58,966 nucleotides of DNA from Muricomes intestini (GTDB taxonomy: Bacteria > Bacillota > Clostridia > Lachnospirales > Lachnospiraceae), in contig NZ_SLZZ01000021.1 of the NCBI RefSeq assembly GCF_004346165.1, positions 1-58,966 of the forward strand, in the 5' to 3' direction. The notes beneath the pieces were generated by a model. The model did not search any database. It saw only the letters and a program-made list of their open reading frames with translations, and was not told the DNA's origin. Below, in pieces: positions 26,991-35,756 of the stretch (within the stretch, counting starts at the first letter, position 1; the number at the start of each line of letters is the position of its first letter). The position numbers and the translations under genes were made by a program.

Positions 26991-29032
26991 AAGAAGGGAT
27001 TTTTTTAGGAAAACGTTATGAAATATTGAGCCGGATCGGTTCGGGCGGAATGGCGGATGTTTATAAAGGAAAGGATCATAAACTGAACCGGTATGTGGCA
27101 ATCAAGGTACTGAAAAGTGATTACCGAACAGATGAGGTTTTTATACAGAAGTTCTTAAGTGAAGCACAGGCCGCTGCAGGGCTGATGCATCCCAATGTGG
27201 TAAACGTCTATGACGTAGGACAGGACAGGGGTCTGTATTATATGGTCATGGAATTGGTTGAGGGAATCACTTTAAAGGAATACATTGAGAAAAAGGGAAA
27301 ACTCACTGCAAAGGAGACTATCAGCATTTCTATACAGATGGCGACAGGTATTCAGGCTGCCCATAATCAGCACATCATTCACCGGGATATCAAGCCTCAG
27401 AATATTATCATATCCAAAGAAGGAAAAGTAAAGGTAACGGATTTTGGGATTGCCAGGGCGACTACGGCGACTAAAACCATCAGCGGTAATATCATGGGTT
27501 CCGTTCATTATACTTCACCAGAACAGGCCCGGGGCGCTGTTGTAGATGAAAAAAGTGACATCTATTCAGCTGGAGTCACGATGTATGAGATGATAACGGG
27601 GCATGTGCCCTTTGACGGGGATTCGACAGTAACCGTAGCTCTGAAGCACCTGCAGGAAGAAATCATTTCACCGGCAAAAGAAGTGCCGGATATTCCATAC
27701 AGTCTTGAATGTATCATTATGAAATGTACCCAGAAGATTCCGGAGCACAGATATTTGAACTGTCACGATTTGATCCTAGATCTGAAACGCTCCCTGGTAA
27801 ATCCGGATGGTGATTTTGTCAATATGTTTTCCCGCAGCTCGGGGACTGACACAACAATTGTGATGCCTACCGAAGAGATGGCGCGTATACAGGAACGTGA
27901 TTATGATGAGGATGACGACTACGACGATTATGATGATGATTACGATTACGACAGCGAAAATTATGACAGTGAAGAAGATGAACAGGGCGGCAGAAAGAAA
28001 AATGATGTAGACCCTAATATGAAGAAAATCATGAAAATACTCATGATAGTAGCAGCGGCAGTCATTGCCATCGGGGTGATTTTCATGGTGGGAAAGGCGG
28101 CAGGACTCTTTAAGATAAAACCAAGTTCTGCCCAGACGCAAACTGAAAATAAGGTTTCAGTGCCCAATCTGGTCGGAATGACAGAAGAGGAAGCAAAAGC
28201 CGCTCTGAGTAAGAAGAATCTGGGATACTATGTGTCTGGAAGAGAAGCTTCTGATAAGTATGATAAAGGGATTATCATCCGTCAGGAAACGGCTGCAAAG
28301 AAAAAGGTGGCAAAAAATTCTCAGATTAATGTTGTTGTCAGTACAGGGAAAAAACAAAAGACGGTGTCTGTACCCGATGTTGTAGGACAGGATGAGGCTT
28401 CAGCACAGAAGGCACTTGAAGCTGTAGGCCTTGTGGTGGCCAATTCTGAAGCACAGTACAGTGATACTGTAGCTGAGGGCAAGGTGATTTCTACCAGTCC
28501 ATCCGCAAGGGCCGAAGTGGAAGAGGGGGCCAAGGTTACCATGGTGGTAAGCTTGGGTGTGGAGAAAGCAACTGTTCCTACTCTGACGGGATTGGCGGCC
28601 GCAGATGCGGATGCAGCACTGGCTGCGGCGGGTCTGGCCGGGGGCAATGTTACGGAAGAATACAGCGATGAGTATGAAGCAGGTATTGTAATGAACCAGG
28701 GAACAGAGCCGGATAAAAAGGTGACAAAGGGAACCGCAGTTGATTATGTAGTCAGCAAAGGCCCTGAAGTGGAGATGGTGAATGTTCCATCGCTTACAAA
28801 TATGACGGAGGATGCTGCATTACAGGCTCTGGAAGATGCAGGTCTTGCAGGGAATGTAACCTATCAAAGCAGTAGTGTTACGCCAGGGTATGTGATTTCC
28901 CAGAGTGCAGCCCCGGGAAGCCAGTTGGAGAAGGGAACAACAGTAGATATTGTAGTAAGTGAGGCACAGGATTCATCTCAAGATGGCAGCGGCAACGGAG
29001 ATGGTACAGGTGAAGGTACAGGAGAGCCGTGA
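26984..29032 (+). CDS. prkC: PASTA-domain serine/threonine kinase
   Basis: A 682-residue membrane kinase that senses muropeptides or lipid II and controls wall synthesis, germination or stress. The cytosolic kinase domain (about 12-275) has the glycine loop GSGGMADVYKG, Lys41, catalytic Asp135 (HRDIKPQN) and DFG. A strikingly acidic Asp/Tyr-rich linker (about 305-335) precedes the basic pre-membrane segment and transmembrane helix (about 350-372). Outside are four PASTA repeats beginning VSVPNLVG, VSVPDVVG, ATVPTLTG and VNVPSLTN, then a Gly/Asp/Glu-rich tail. Context with prpC and rsgA matches Bacillus prkC exactly. Confidence 0.97.
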   Translation: MLKEGIFLGKRYEILSRIGSGGMADVYKGKDHKLNRYVAIKVLKSDYRTDEVFIQKFLSEAQAAAGLMHPNVVNVYDVGQDRGLYYMVMELVEGITLKEYIEKKGKLTAKETISISIQMATGIQAAHNQHIIHRDIKPQNIIISKEGKVKVTDFGIARATTATKTISGNIMGSVHYTSPEQARGAVVDEKSDIYSAGVTMYEMITGHVPFDGDSTVTVALKHLQEEIISPAKEVPDIPYSLECIIMKCTQKIPEHRYLNCHDLILDLKRSLVNPDGDFVNMFSRSSGTDTTIVMPTEEMARIQERDYDEDDDYDDYDDDYDYDSENYDSEEDEQGGRKKNDVDPNMKKIMKILMIVAAAVIAIGVIFMVGKAAGLFKIKPSSAQTQTENKVSVPNLVGMTEEEAKAALSKKNLGYYVSGREASDKYDKGIIIRQETAAKKKVAKNSQINVVVSTGKKQKTVSVPDVVGQDEASAQKALEAVGLVVANSEAQYSDTVAEGKVISTSPSARAEVEEGAKVTMVVSLGVEKATVPTLTGLAAADADAALAAAGLAGGNVTEEYSDEYEAGIVMNQGTEPDKKVTKGTAVDYVVSKGPEVEMVNVPSLTNMTEDAALQALEDAGLAGNVTYQSSSVTPGYVISQSAAPGSQLEKGTTVDIVVSEAQDSSQDGSGNGDGTGEGTGEP

Positions 29033-29100
29033 ACTTATTGGGGTAATTATTTTGACAGACTTAAGGGTTGGAACAGATAAGAAGGGATATCAGCAAATTT

Positions 29101-29979
29101 ATGCAGGGAAAGATCATAAAAGGAATTGCCGGGTTCTACTACGTTCACGTGGTAGAATCCGGTGTTTATGAGTGCAAGGCGAAAGGAATTTTCAGAAAAG
29201 AGAAAATAAAGCCTCTGGTGGGAGACTGTGTAGACATCAAAGTTCTTGATGACATCGAAAAGGAAGGAAATATTGTAGAAATTCTGCCAAGGAAGAATGA
29301 GCTGATTCGTCCCGCCGCAGCAAATATTGACCAGGCTCTGGTTGTTTTTGCTGTGTCCAATCCGGAGCCACATTTTAATCTGCTGGACAGATTTCTGGTG
29401 ATGATGGAGAGCAAGGAGATCCCTGTGATACTATGCTTTAATAAGAAAGATATTGCAGCACAGCCTGAGTTGGCTCAAATTAGGGAAATTTATCAGGCCT
29501 GCGGATATGAGGTTGTCTTTACCAGTGCACTGAAAAAGGAAAACATGGAGCCTGTAAGGAAACTGCTGGAGGGAAAAGCTACAGTCATTGCAGGACCCTC
29601 CGGGGTGGGAAAGTCTTCTTTGATTAACCTCTTACAGACAGAGGTTCAAATGGAGACAGGCAGTATCAGTGAAAAAATTGGCCGGGGGAAACATACTACC
29701 AGGCATTCGGAGCTGATAGCTATAAATGAAAACTCGTATATTATGGACACCCCGGGATTTAGTTCTCTGTATGTCAATGAGTTTGATAAGGGAGAACTGA
29801 AATATTATTTTCGGGAATTTGCTCCCTATGAAGGAAAGTGCAGGTTCGTCGGCTGCAATCACGTGCATGAACCCGGCTGCCTTGTAAAAGAAGCAGTAGA
29901 GGCCGGGAAGATTCATTCTATTCGCTATGAGGACTATTTGGAAATGTACCGGGAATTACAGGAAAGGAAGAGGTATTAG
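29101..29979 (+). CDS. rsgA: Ribosome small-subunit GTPase RsgA
   Basis: A 292-residue circularly permuted GTPase that checks late 30S maturation. An OB fold (about 1-60) is followed by G4 CFNKKD, then G1 GPSGVGKSSL and G3 DTPGFSS, in the permuted order. A C-terminal zinc knuckle reads CRFVGCNHVHEPGC. The ATG at 29101 fits the family N-terminus MQGKIIKGIAGFYYV; its ribosome site is weak, and an in-frame TTG at 29068 would add 11 residues. It follows prkC after 68 bases and ends four bases before rpe. Confidence 0.94.
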   Translation: MQGKIIKGIAGFYYVHVVESGVYECKAKGIFRKEKIKPLVGDCVDIKVLDDIEKEGNIVEILPRKNELIRPAAANIDQALVVFAVSNPEPHFNLLDRFLVMMESKEIPVILCFNKKDIAAQPELAQIREIYQACGYEVVFTSALKKENMEPVRKLLEGKATVIAGPSGVGKSSLINLLQTEVQMETGSISEKIGRGKHTTRHSELIAINENSYIMDTPGFSSLYVNEFDKGELKYYFREFAPYEGKCRFVGCNHVHEPGCLVKEAVEAGKIHSIRYEDYLEMYRELQERKRY

Positions 29980-29983
29980 AGTG

Positions 29984-30646
29984 ATGAAAAACATATTGGC
30001 GCCATCCATATTATCGGCAGACTTTAAAGTTCTGGGTGAGCAGATTCGTCAGACGGCGGATAACGGGGCAGGATATCTTCATTTTGATGTCATGGACGGA
30101 ATGTTTGTGCCCAGTATTTCTTTTGGCATGCCTGTGCTCAAATCCATCCAGGGGGTGAGCAGGCAGGTAATGGATGTACATTTGATGGTTACGGAACCGA
30201 TTCGTTATGTAGAAGCGTTTCAGGAGGCGGGAGCCGATCTCCTGACGGTACATCTGGAGGCATGTGAGGATATACAGGCGACTCTGGATAAAATTCATTC
30301 CTGTGGCATGAAGGCAGGGGTTTCCATAAAACCCGGTACACCTGTGGATGCATTGTACCCGATTCTTGACCAGGCAGAAATGTTCCTGATTATGAGTGTG
30401 GAGCCTGGTTTTGGAGGACAGGCGTTCATCCCCCAGTCTCTGAATAAAATCAGAGATCTGAAAGTATTGCTGGAAGAGAAAAAACTGGACAGTGACATTG
30501 AGGTAGACGGAGGAATTTATCTCACAAATGTAGGGGAGGTCCTTTCTGCCGGAGCAAATGTGATTGTGGCAGGCTCAGCAGTGTTCCACGGAGATATTGG
30601 GGAAAATGTCAGAGGATTCATGGAGATTTTAAAGAAAAATGAGTAA
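29984..30646 (+). CDS. rpe: Ribulose-phosphate 3-epimerase
   Basis: A 220-residue TIM-barrel enzyme interconverting ribulose 5-phosphate and xylulose 5-phosphate in the pentose phosphate pathway. Catalytic and metal residues lie in APSILSADF, HFDVMDGMFVP, DVHLMV and VEVDGG-type segments (here DIEVDGGIYLTN), with the phosphate-binding VEPGFGGQ and VAGSAVF. The ATG at 29984 has GAGG ten bases upstream; frames starting earlier lie inside rsgA. It overlaps thiN by eight bases. Confidence 0.96.
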   Translation: MKNILAPSILSADFKVLGEQIRQTADNGAGYLHFDVMDGMFVPSISFGMPVLKSIQGVSRQVMDVHLMVTEPIRYVEAFQEAGADLLTVHLEACEDIQATLDKIHSCGMKAGVSIKPGTPVDALYPILDQAEMFLIMSVEPGFGGQAFIPQSLNKIRDLKVLLEEKKLDSDIEVDGGIYLTNVGEVLSAGANVIVAGSAVFHGDIGENVRGFMEILKKNE

Positions 30647-31292
30647 GCGCACAGTAATTGTCAGCGGAGGTCTTCTGGAAGAAGAATTTGCTACAGGCAT
30701 TTTAAAAGATGAAGAAACAGAATTGATTATCGGGGTAGACAGAGGACTTACTTTCCTCTACGAACATGGGCTTCTTCCGGATTATATTGTTGGGGATTTT
30801 GACAGTGTCCCGGAGAAGGTCATTGCATATTACAAAGAGAAGACAAAGGTTCCTGTCAGGCAGTTTAACCCTGTAAAAGACGCGACGGACACAGAAATTG
30901 CACTGAGACTGTGTCTGGAACTTCACAGGCACAATATATGGATTCTGGGCGGAACAGGAACAAGAGTGGATCATGTATGGGCCAATGTCCAGACACTGAA
31001 GATTGCACTGGATGCCGGAGCTGATGCAAGAATTGTGGATACTCATAATCAGATACGTCTCCTGAAGGAAGACTTTGTGTTGAAGAGAGAGGAGGCTTAC
31101 GGCCCATATTTTTCTGTTTTTCCTCTTGGAGGTACTGTGGAAGATTTTAACCTTAAGGGTGCAAAGTATCCCTTGAACCATCATGATCTGACGGCATTTG
31201 ACAGCCTGTGTGTCAGCAATGAGATTATGGGAGACAAGCTGGAAATCTCCTTTCCTTTTGGTGTAGTTATCCTGATGGAAACCAGAGATTAA
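30639..31292 (+). CDS. thiN: Thiamine diphosphokinase
   Basis: A 217-residue enzyme that pyrophosphorylates thiamine to the active cofactor TPP. GVDRGLTFLYEHGLLPDYIVGDFDS and DATDTEIAL contain the catalytic aspartates, and GGTGTRVDHVWANVQ closes the N-terminal domain; a beta-sandwich TPK_B1 domain follows. TPP is the cofactor of the pyruvate:ferredoxin oxidoreductase downstream. It starts eight bases inside rpe. There is no TPP riboswitch in the region, as expected for an operon-internal gene. Confidence 0.94.
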   Translation: MSKRTVIVSGGLLEEEFATGILKDEETELIIGVDRGLTFLYEHGLLPDYIVGDFDSVPEKVIAYYKEKTKVPVRQFNPVKDATDTEIALRLCLELHRHNIWILGGTGTRVDHVWANVQTLKIALDAGADARIVDTHNQIRLLKEDFVLKREEAYGPYFSVFPLGGTVEDFNLKGAKYPLNHHDLTAFDSLCVSNEIMGDKLEISFPFGVVILMETRD

Positions 31293-31328
31293 GGTGCAAA
31301 AAGTTTATATAAGGAGAGAATATAGAAA

Positions 31329-32426
31329 ATGAAATTAGGAATTGTGGGATTGCCAAATGTTGGGAAAAGTACATTGTTTAATTCGCTGACAAAGGCGGGA
31401 GCTGAGTCTGCAAACTATCCTTTCTGCACAATTGATCCGAATGTGGGTGTCGTGACTGTGCCGGACAAGCGTCTGGATGTGCTGGGAGAGATGTACCATA
31501 CGAAGAAGATTGTCCCTGCGGCAATTGAGTTTGTGGATATAGCAGGGTTGGTAAAGGGCGCTTCCAAAGGTGAAGGACTGGGAAATCAGTTTTTGGCTAA
31601 CATCCGTGAGGTGGATGCAATTGTGCATGTAGTCAGGTGTTTTGAGGACAGCAACATTGTACATGTGGACGGAAACATCGATCCGCTGCGGGATATTGAG
31701 ACAATTAACCTGGAGCTAATCTTTTCCGACCTGGAGATTCTGGAGAGAAGAATTGCAAAGACAGTAAAGGTAGCAAAAAATGATAAGACGGCAGCGAAGG
31801 AACTTGGACTTTTACAGCGGGTGAAAGCTCACTTGGAAGAGAACCGGATGGCAAAAAGTTTTACTGCTGATGATGAAGAAGAACAAATTTGGCTTGAAAG
31901 CTACAATTTGTTGACCGCGAAGCCGGTTATTTTTGCAGCAAATGTAGCAGAGGATGATCTGGTCGATGACGGCGCTTCAAATGAAGGTGTACAGGCAGTC
32001 CACAAATATGCAGAAGAGGAAGGCTGTGAAGTTTTTGTGGTTTGTGCACAGATTGAGCAGGAAATTGCGGAGCTGGATGATGAAGAAAAGAAAATGTTTC
32101 TGGAAGATTTAGGTTTAGAAGAATCAGGACTGGAAAAACTGATTAAGGCAAGCTATCATCTTTTGGGGCTTATCAGCTATCTGACAGCAGGGGAGCCGGA
32201 GGTACGTGCATGGACAATTAAGAGGGGGACAAAAGCGCCCCAGGCGGCGGGAAAGATTCATTCAGATTTTGAACGCGGGTTTATACGCGCGGAAATTGTC
32301 AGCTACGATGATCTGATGGCGTGCGGTACACATGTGGCGGCAAAAGAGAAAGGTCTTGTCAGGCTGGAAGGCAAAGACTATGTGGTGCAGGATGGGGACA
32401 TCATTTTGTTCAGGTTTAATGTTTGA
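31329..32426 (+). CDS. ychF: Ribosome-binding ATPase YchF
   Basis: A 365-residue Obg-family P-loop NTPase that prefers ATP. The P-loop is [14 protein letters not shown], switch [15 protein letters not shown], and the G4 site carries the non-GTP form ([10 protein letters not shown] in place of NKxD), as in YchF. A coiled coil (about 125-200) and a C-terminal TGS domain ([19 protein letters not shown]) are complete. The start has AAGGAG ten or so bases upstream. It is 36 bases from thiN with no terminator between. Confidence 0.96.
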   Translation: MKLGIVGLPNVGKSTLFNSLTKAGAESANYPFCTIDPNVGVVTVPDKRLDVLGEMYHTKKIVPAAIEFVDIAGLVKGASKGEGLGNQFLANIREVDAIVHVVRCFEDSNIVHVDGNIDPLRDIETINLELIFSDLEILERRIAKTVKVAKNDKTAAKELGLLQRVKAHLEENRMAKSFTADDEEEQIWLESYNLLTAKPVIFAANVAEDDLVDDGASNEGVQAVHKYAEEEGCEVFVVCAQIEQEIAELDDEEKKMFLEDLGLEESGLEKLIKASYHLLGLISYLTAGEPEVRAWTIKRGTKAPQAAGKIHSDFERGFIRAEIVSYDDLMACGTHVAAKEKGLVRLEGKDYVVQDGDIILFRFNV

Positions 32427-32463
32427 TTTCGGACTATCGGTACATTAGAAAGGAGCGTGAGGC

Positions 32464-33318
32464 ATGCATTACAATATTAACTTTCCACATTTGGGAATTC
32501 ACCTGGAGCATGTAGGAAAATCCATCAGTATATTTGGGTTTGAAATCGCATATTACGGGATTATTATCGGGTGTGCAATTCTGATTGGTTTTCTGATTGC
32601 CACATCTGAGGCAAAGAGAACCAGGCAGAATCCTGAAGATTACCTGGACATGGGAATTATCGGGGTCATCTGCGGGATTCTGGGAGCGAGAATCTATTAC
32701 GTTGTTTTTTCCTGGGACATGTATAAGGATAATCTGCTGGACATTCTGAACCTGCGGGAAGGAGGTCTTGGATTTTACGGAGGTTTGATTGGAGCTGTTC
32801 TCACAGTGCTTGTGTGTGCACGGGTAAAGCATTTAAAGACTATGCAGATATTTGATACCGTAGCTCTGGCTCTTGTGAACGGGCAGATGCTGGGACGCTG
32901 GGGAAATTTTTTCAACAGGGAGGCTTTTGGGGAATATACAGATAGTCTTTTTGCTATGCAGCTTCCTCTGGATGCGGTAAGGAACAGTGATGTGACAGAA
33001 ACTATGCGTGCGAATATTCAAGTGCTGGATGGAATCAGCTATATTCAGGTGCATCCCACATTTCTATATGAATCTCTCTGGTGCTGCGGACTGTTTATAG
33101 TCCTGTTCCTGTACAGAAAGCATAAAAAATTCGAAGGCGAATTATTCTTGCTCTACCTGCTGGGGTATGGGCTGGGGAGAGCCTGGATTGAGGGATTAAG
33201 GACAGACCAGCTGCTGATTCCTCAAATAGGACTTCCGGTATCCCAGCTGCTGGCAGCAATACTTGTAATCCTTTGCTGCGGACTTGTAATTTATTTCAGA
33301 AAGAATCGTAAGCGGTAA
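32464..33318 (+). CDS. lgt: Prolipoprotein diacylglyceryl transferase
   Basis: A 284-residue membrane enzyme that adds diacylglycerol from phosphatidylglycerol to the lipobox cysteine of prolipoproteins. Seven hydrophobic helices, the [11 protein letters not shown] segment, the Lgt signature [13 protein letters not shown], and [10 protein letters not shown] are present. The ribosome site is AAAGGAG. It follows ychF after 37 bases. A small AACC/GGTT hairpin with five T after the stop could be a weak terminator. Confidence 0.95.
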   Translation: MHYNINFPHLGIHLEHVGKSISIFGFEIAYYGIIIGCAILIGFLIATSEAKRTRQNPEDYLDMGIIGVICGILGARIYYVVFSWDMYKDNLLDILNLREGGLGFYGGLIGAVLTVLVCARVKHLKTMQIFDTVALALVNGQMLGRWGNFFNREAFGEYTDSLFAMQLPLDAVRNSDVTETMRANIQVLDGISYIQVHPTFLYESLWCCGLFIVLFLYRKHKKFEGELFLLYLLGYGLGRAWIEGLRTDQLLIPQIGLPVSQLLAAILVILCCGLVIYFRKNRKR

Positions 33319-33402
33319 AAACCACTGCGGTTCTTTTTAAAGTTTATACTTTATTAGTTTTGTGCCCTTTGCTGATTTTTATTGATATTTTTCCAAGAAA
33401 GT

Positions 33403-33416
33403 TATACTATTATAAT
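33403..33416 (+). promoter_or_regulatory. Probable promoter -10 region of hppA
   Basis: Two overlapping -10-like boxes, TATACT (33403-33408) and TATAAT (33411-33416), lie about 35 bases before the hppA start. TTGATA at 33382-33387 is 15 bases from the first. The exact pair used is not clear. Confidence 0.4.
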
Positions 33417-33449
33417 AGGAAAAAATTTGATTATGGAGGGAGATACATC

Positions 33450-35549
33450 ATGGACAGTATGTTGGCAATTTTAACGTTGATTGGCTCGGTAGCAGCACTT
33501 GTTTTTGCGTATACCAGGGCGAAAAAGGTTCTGAGATTTCCGGCGGGGAGTGAGACAATGAAAAAGATATCCGCTTCCATTCATGAGGGCGCAATGGCTT
33601 ACCTGAAGCGGCAGTACCGGATTCTGGTTATCTTTTTTGTGGGAATGTTCTGTATACTGCTTATTATGGCGGCAGCAGGATTTCTCACATGGTTTGTACC
33701 CTTTGCATTTATTACAGGCGGATTTTTTTCTGGGTTGTCAGGGTTTGTTGGAATGCAGATTGCTACCAGGGCGAATGCAAGAACGGCAGCAGCCTGCCAG
33801 AAAGGTCTGAACAAAGGTTTGAATGTGGCATTTTCTGCCGGTTCTGTTATGGGATTCACAGTGGTAGGCCTGGGACTACTGGATATTTCTATCTGGTATT
33901 TAATTTTAAGTGTAGTATTCAAGCTTCCCATTGAGGATATTACCGGTGCAATGATTACCTTTGGTATGGGTGCATCCTCTATGGCTTTGTTTGCCCGTGT
34001 GGGCGGGGGAATTTACACGAAGGCTGCGGATGTAGGGGCAGATTTGGTTGGAAAGGTGGAAGCAGGGATACCCGAAGATGATCCAAGGAACCCTGCGGTT
34101 ATTGCAGATAATGTAGGCGATAATGTGGGAGATGTGGCCGGTATGGGTGCAGATTTATATGAGTCTTATGTAGGCTCTATTGTTTCTTCATGTGCCCTTG
34201 GTGTCGTTGCTTTTAAAAACATTGAGTCTGTTGACCAGTTAAGTGCGGTTATGATACCGATGATTCTTGCTGCAGTAGGAGTGCTGGCATCCATTATCGG
34301 GGCACTTCTTGTGAGGACAGGTGAAGATACCCGGCAGAGTACACTGCTTCGTTCCCTGAGAGTAGGCACGAACACCAGTGCGGTCATTATTGCGGTAGTT
34401 GCATTCCCGCTAGTATGGGTGATTTTAGGCAAAGAATTTATTGGAATTTATTTTGCAATTCTGTCAGGACTGCTGGCAGGGGTACTGATCGGGCTCTCGA
34501 CAGAATATTTTACATCAGATACATATAAACCAACACAGAATCTGTCAGGGAAATCTCTGACTGGTTCAGCCACCATCATTATAGGGGGACTGAGCCTGGG
34601 AATGTTGTCCACCGCTCTGCCGATCATCATTATCGCAGTGTGCATCATGGCTGCTTATGGTTTTTCAGGCGGATTTGCCGATGCTACAAGAGGACTTTAC
34701 GGTATTGCACTCGCGGCAGTGGGGATGCTGTCTACGCTCGGTATCACTCTTGCAACAGATGCCTATGGACCGATTGCGGACAATGCGGGAGGAATCGCTG
34801 AGATGGCAGGCTTGGATGCAGAGGTGCGCACACGTACGGACGCGCTGGATTCACTGGGAAATACTACAGCAGCAACAGGAAAAGGTTTTGCTATCGGATC
34901 GGCAGCACTGACAGCCCTGGCACTGATTGCCTCTTATGTAGAAAAGGTGCAGCAGGTGGGCGGCAGTTCAGTGAAGCTTGACATGAGTGTCATGAATCCG
35001 ACTGTTCTTGTGGGACTCTTCATTGGTGCATGCCTTCCCTTCATATTTGCTGCGCTGACTATGTCATCTGTGGGGAAAGCAGCCCAGAGCATTGTTGTGG
35101 AGGTAAGACGCCAGTTCCGGGAAATCACAGGCCTTATGGAAGGAACAGCGGAAGCAGACTATAAGACCTGTGTTGACATTTGTACAAAGGCAAGTCTGCG
35201 GGAAATGATCCTGCCTACGCTCCTGGCAATTATAACACCGATTGTCACGGGATTGATCCTCGGCTACAACGGTGTGATAGGCCTTTTGACAGGGGCAACA
35301 GCCTCCGGATTTGTAATGGCAATCTTCATGGCCAATTCAGGCGGGGCATGGGATAATGCGAAGAAATATATTGAGGGCGGAAATCACGGCGGCAAAGGAA
35401 GTGAGGCGCATAAAGCAGCTGTTGTGGGCGATACGGTAGGTGATCCGTTTAAGGATACCTCGGGTCCGTCTATCAATATTCTGATTAAACTGCTGTCTAT
35501 GGTATCCATAGTATTTGCAGGTTTAGTTGTGAATTTTCATCTTTTTTAA
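33450..35549 (+). CDS. hppA: Membrane-bound ion-pumping pyrophosphatase
   Basis: A 699-residue integral membrane enzyme with about 16 helices that couples PPi hydrolysis to H+ or Na+ export. The PPi-binding signatures [39 protein letters not shown] and the late [19 protein letters not shown] are intact. The determinant after GNTT is Ala ([16 protein letters not shown]), which marks the K+-dependent class; whether it pumps Na+ or H+ cannot be told with confidence. Start: ATG at 33450 with GGAGG upstream; the longer frame from 33360 is non-coding. A promoter with TATAAT at 33411-33416 is likely. PPi would come from the ppdK reaction run toward pyruvate synthesis or from biosynthesis. Confidence 0.96.
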   Translation: MDSMLAILTLIGSVAALVFAYTRAKKVLRFPAGSETMKKISASIHEGAMAYLKRQYRILVIFFVGMFCILLIMAAAGFLTWFVPFAFITGGFFSGLSGFVGMQIATRANARTAAACQKGLNKGLNVAFSAGSVMGFTVVGLGLLDISIWYLILSVVFKLPIEDITGAMITFGMGASSMALFARVGGGIYTKAADVGADLVGKVEAGIPEDDPRNPAVIADNVGDNVGDVAGMGADLYESYVGSIVSSCALGVVAFKNIESVDQLSAVMIPMILAAVGVLASIIGALLVRTGEDTRQSTLLRSLRVGTNTSAVIIAVVAFPLVWVILGKEFIGIYFAILSGLLAGVLIGLSTEYFTSDTYKPTQNLSGKSLTGSATIIIGGLSLGMLSTALPIIIIAVCIMAAYGFSGGFADATRGLYGIALAAVGMLSTLGITLATDAYGPIADNAGGIAEMAGLDAEVRTRTDALDSLGNTTAATGKGFAIGSAALTALALIASYVEKVQQVGGSSVKLDMSVMNPTVLVGLFIGACLPFIFAALTMSSVGKAAQSIVVEVRRQFREITGLMEGTAEADYKTCVDICTKASLREMILPTLLAIITPIVTGLILGYNGVIGLLTGATASGFVMAIFMANSGGAWDNAKKYIEGGNHGGKGSEAHKAAVVGDTVGDPFKDTSGPSINILIKLLSMVSIVFAGLVVNFHLF

Positions 35550-35560
35550 CTGTTACTGCA

Positions 35561-35617
35561 AATTTGGGGGATATTCAGAAGAAAGGTCACTTTCACCTGT
35601 ATATCCCCCCTTAAATT
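35561..35617. repeat. Large inverted repeat between hppA and nifJ
   Basis: GGGGGATAT pairs perfectly with ATATCCCCC, extended by AATTT/AAATT across a small bulge, and the 26-base interior contains AGGT/ACCT. No T-run follows on the plus strand, so it is not a standard terminator; it may be the processed 3' end of hppA mRNA or a structured RNA. Confidence 0.6.
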
Positions 35618-35696
35618 GGGAGTCTGTGTTCCGTTTTGTACCCGAAAATAAACAAAAATCCCCCTTTGTTCTATGGACTTTTGGCCTTTTTAGGGA

Positions 35697-35702
35697 TATA
35701 AT
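35697..35702 (+). promoter_or_regulatory. Probable -10 box of nifJ
   Basis: A TATAAT at 35697-35702 lies 54 bases before the nifJ start, without a good -35. A second TATAAT at 35728-35733 is closer to the start. ATCACGTG-like palindromic sequence lies between the two. Confidence 0.4.
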
Positions 35703-35756
35703 AAAGAAACACGTGATAAAATAACTGTATAATGTATTTTTAAGGAGGAACAAGAA

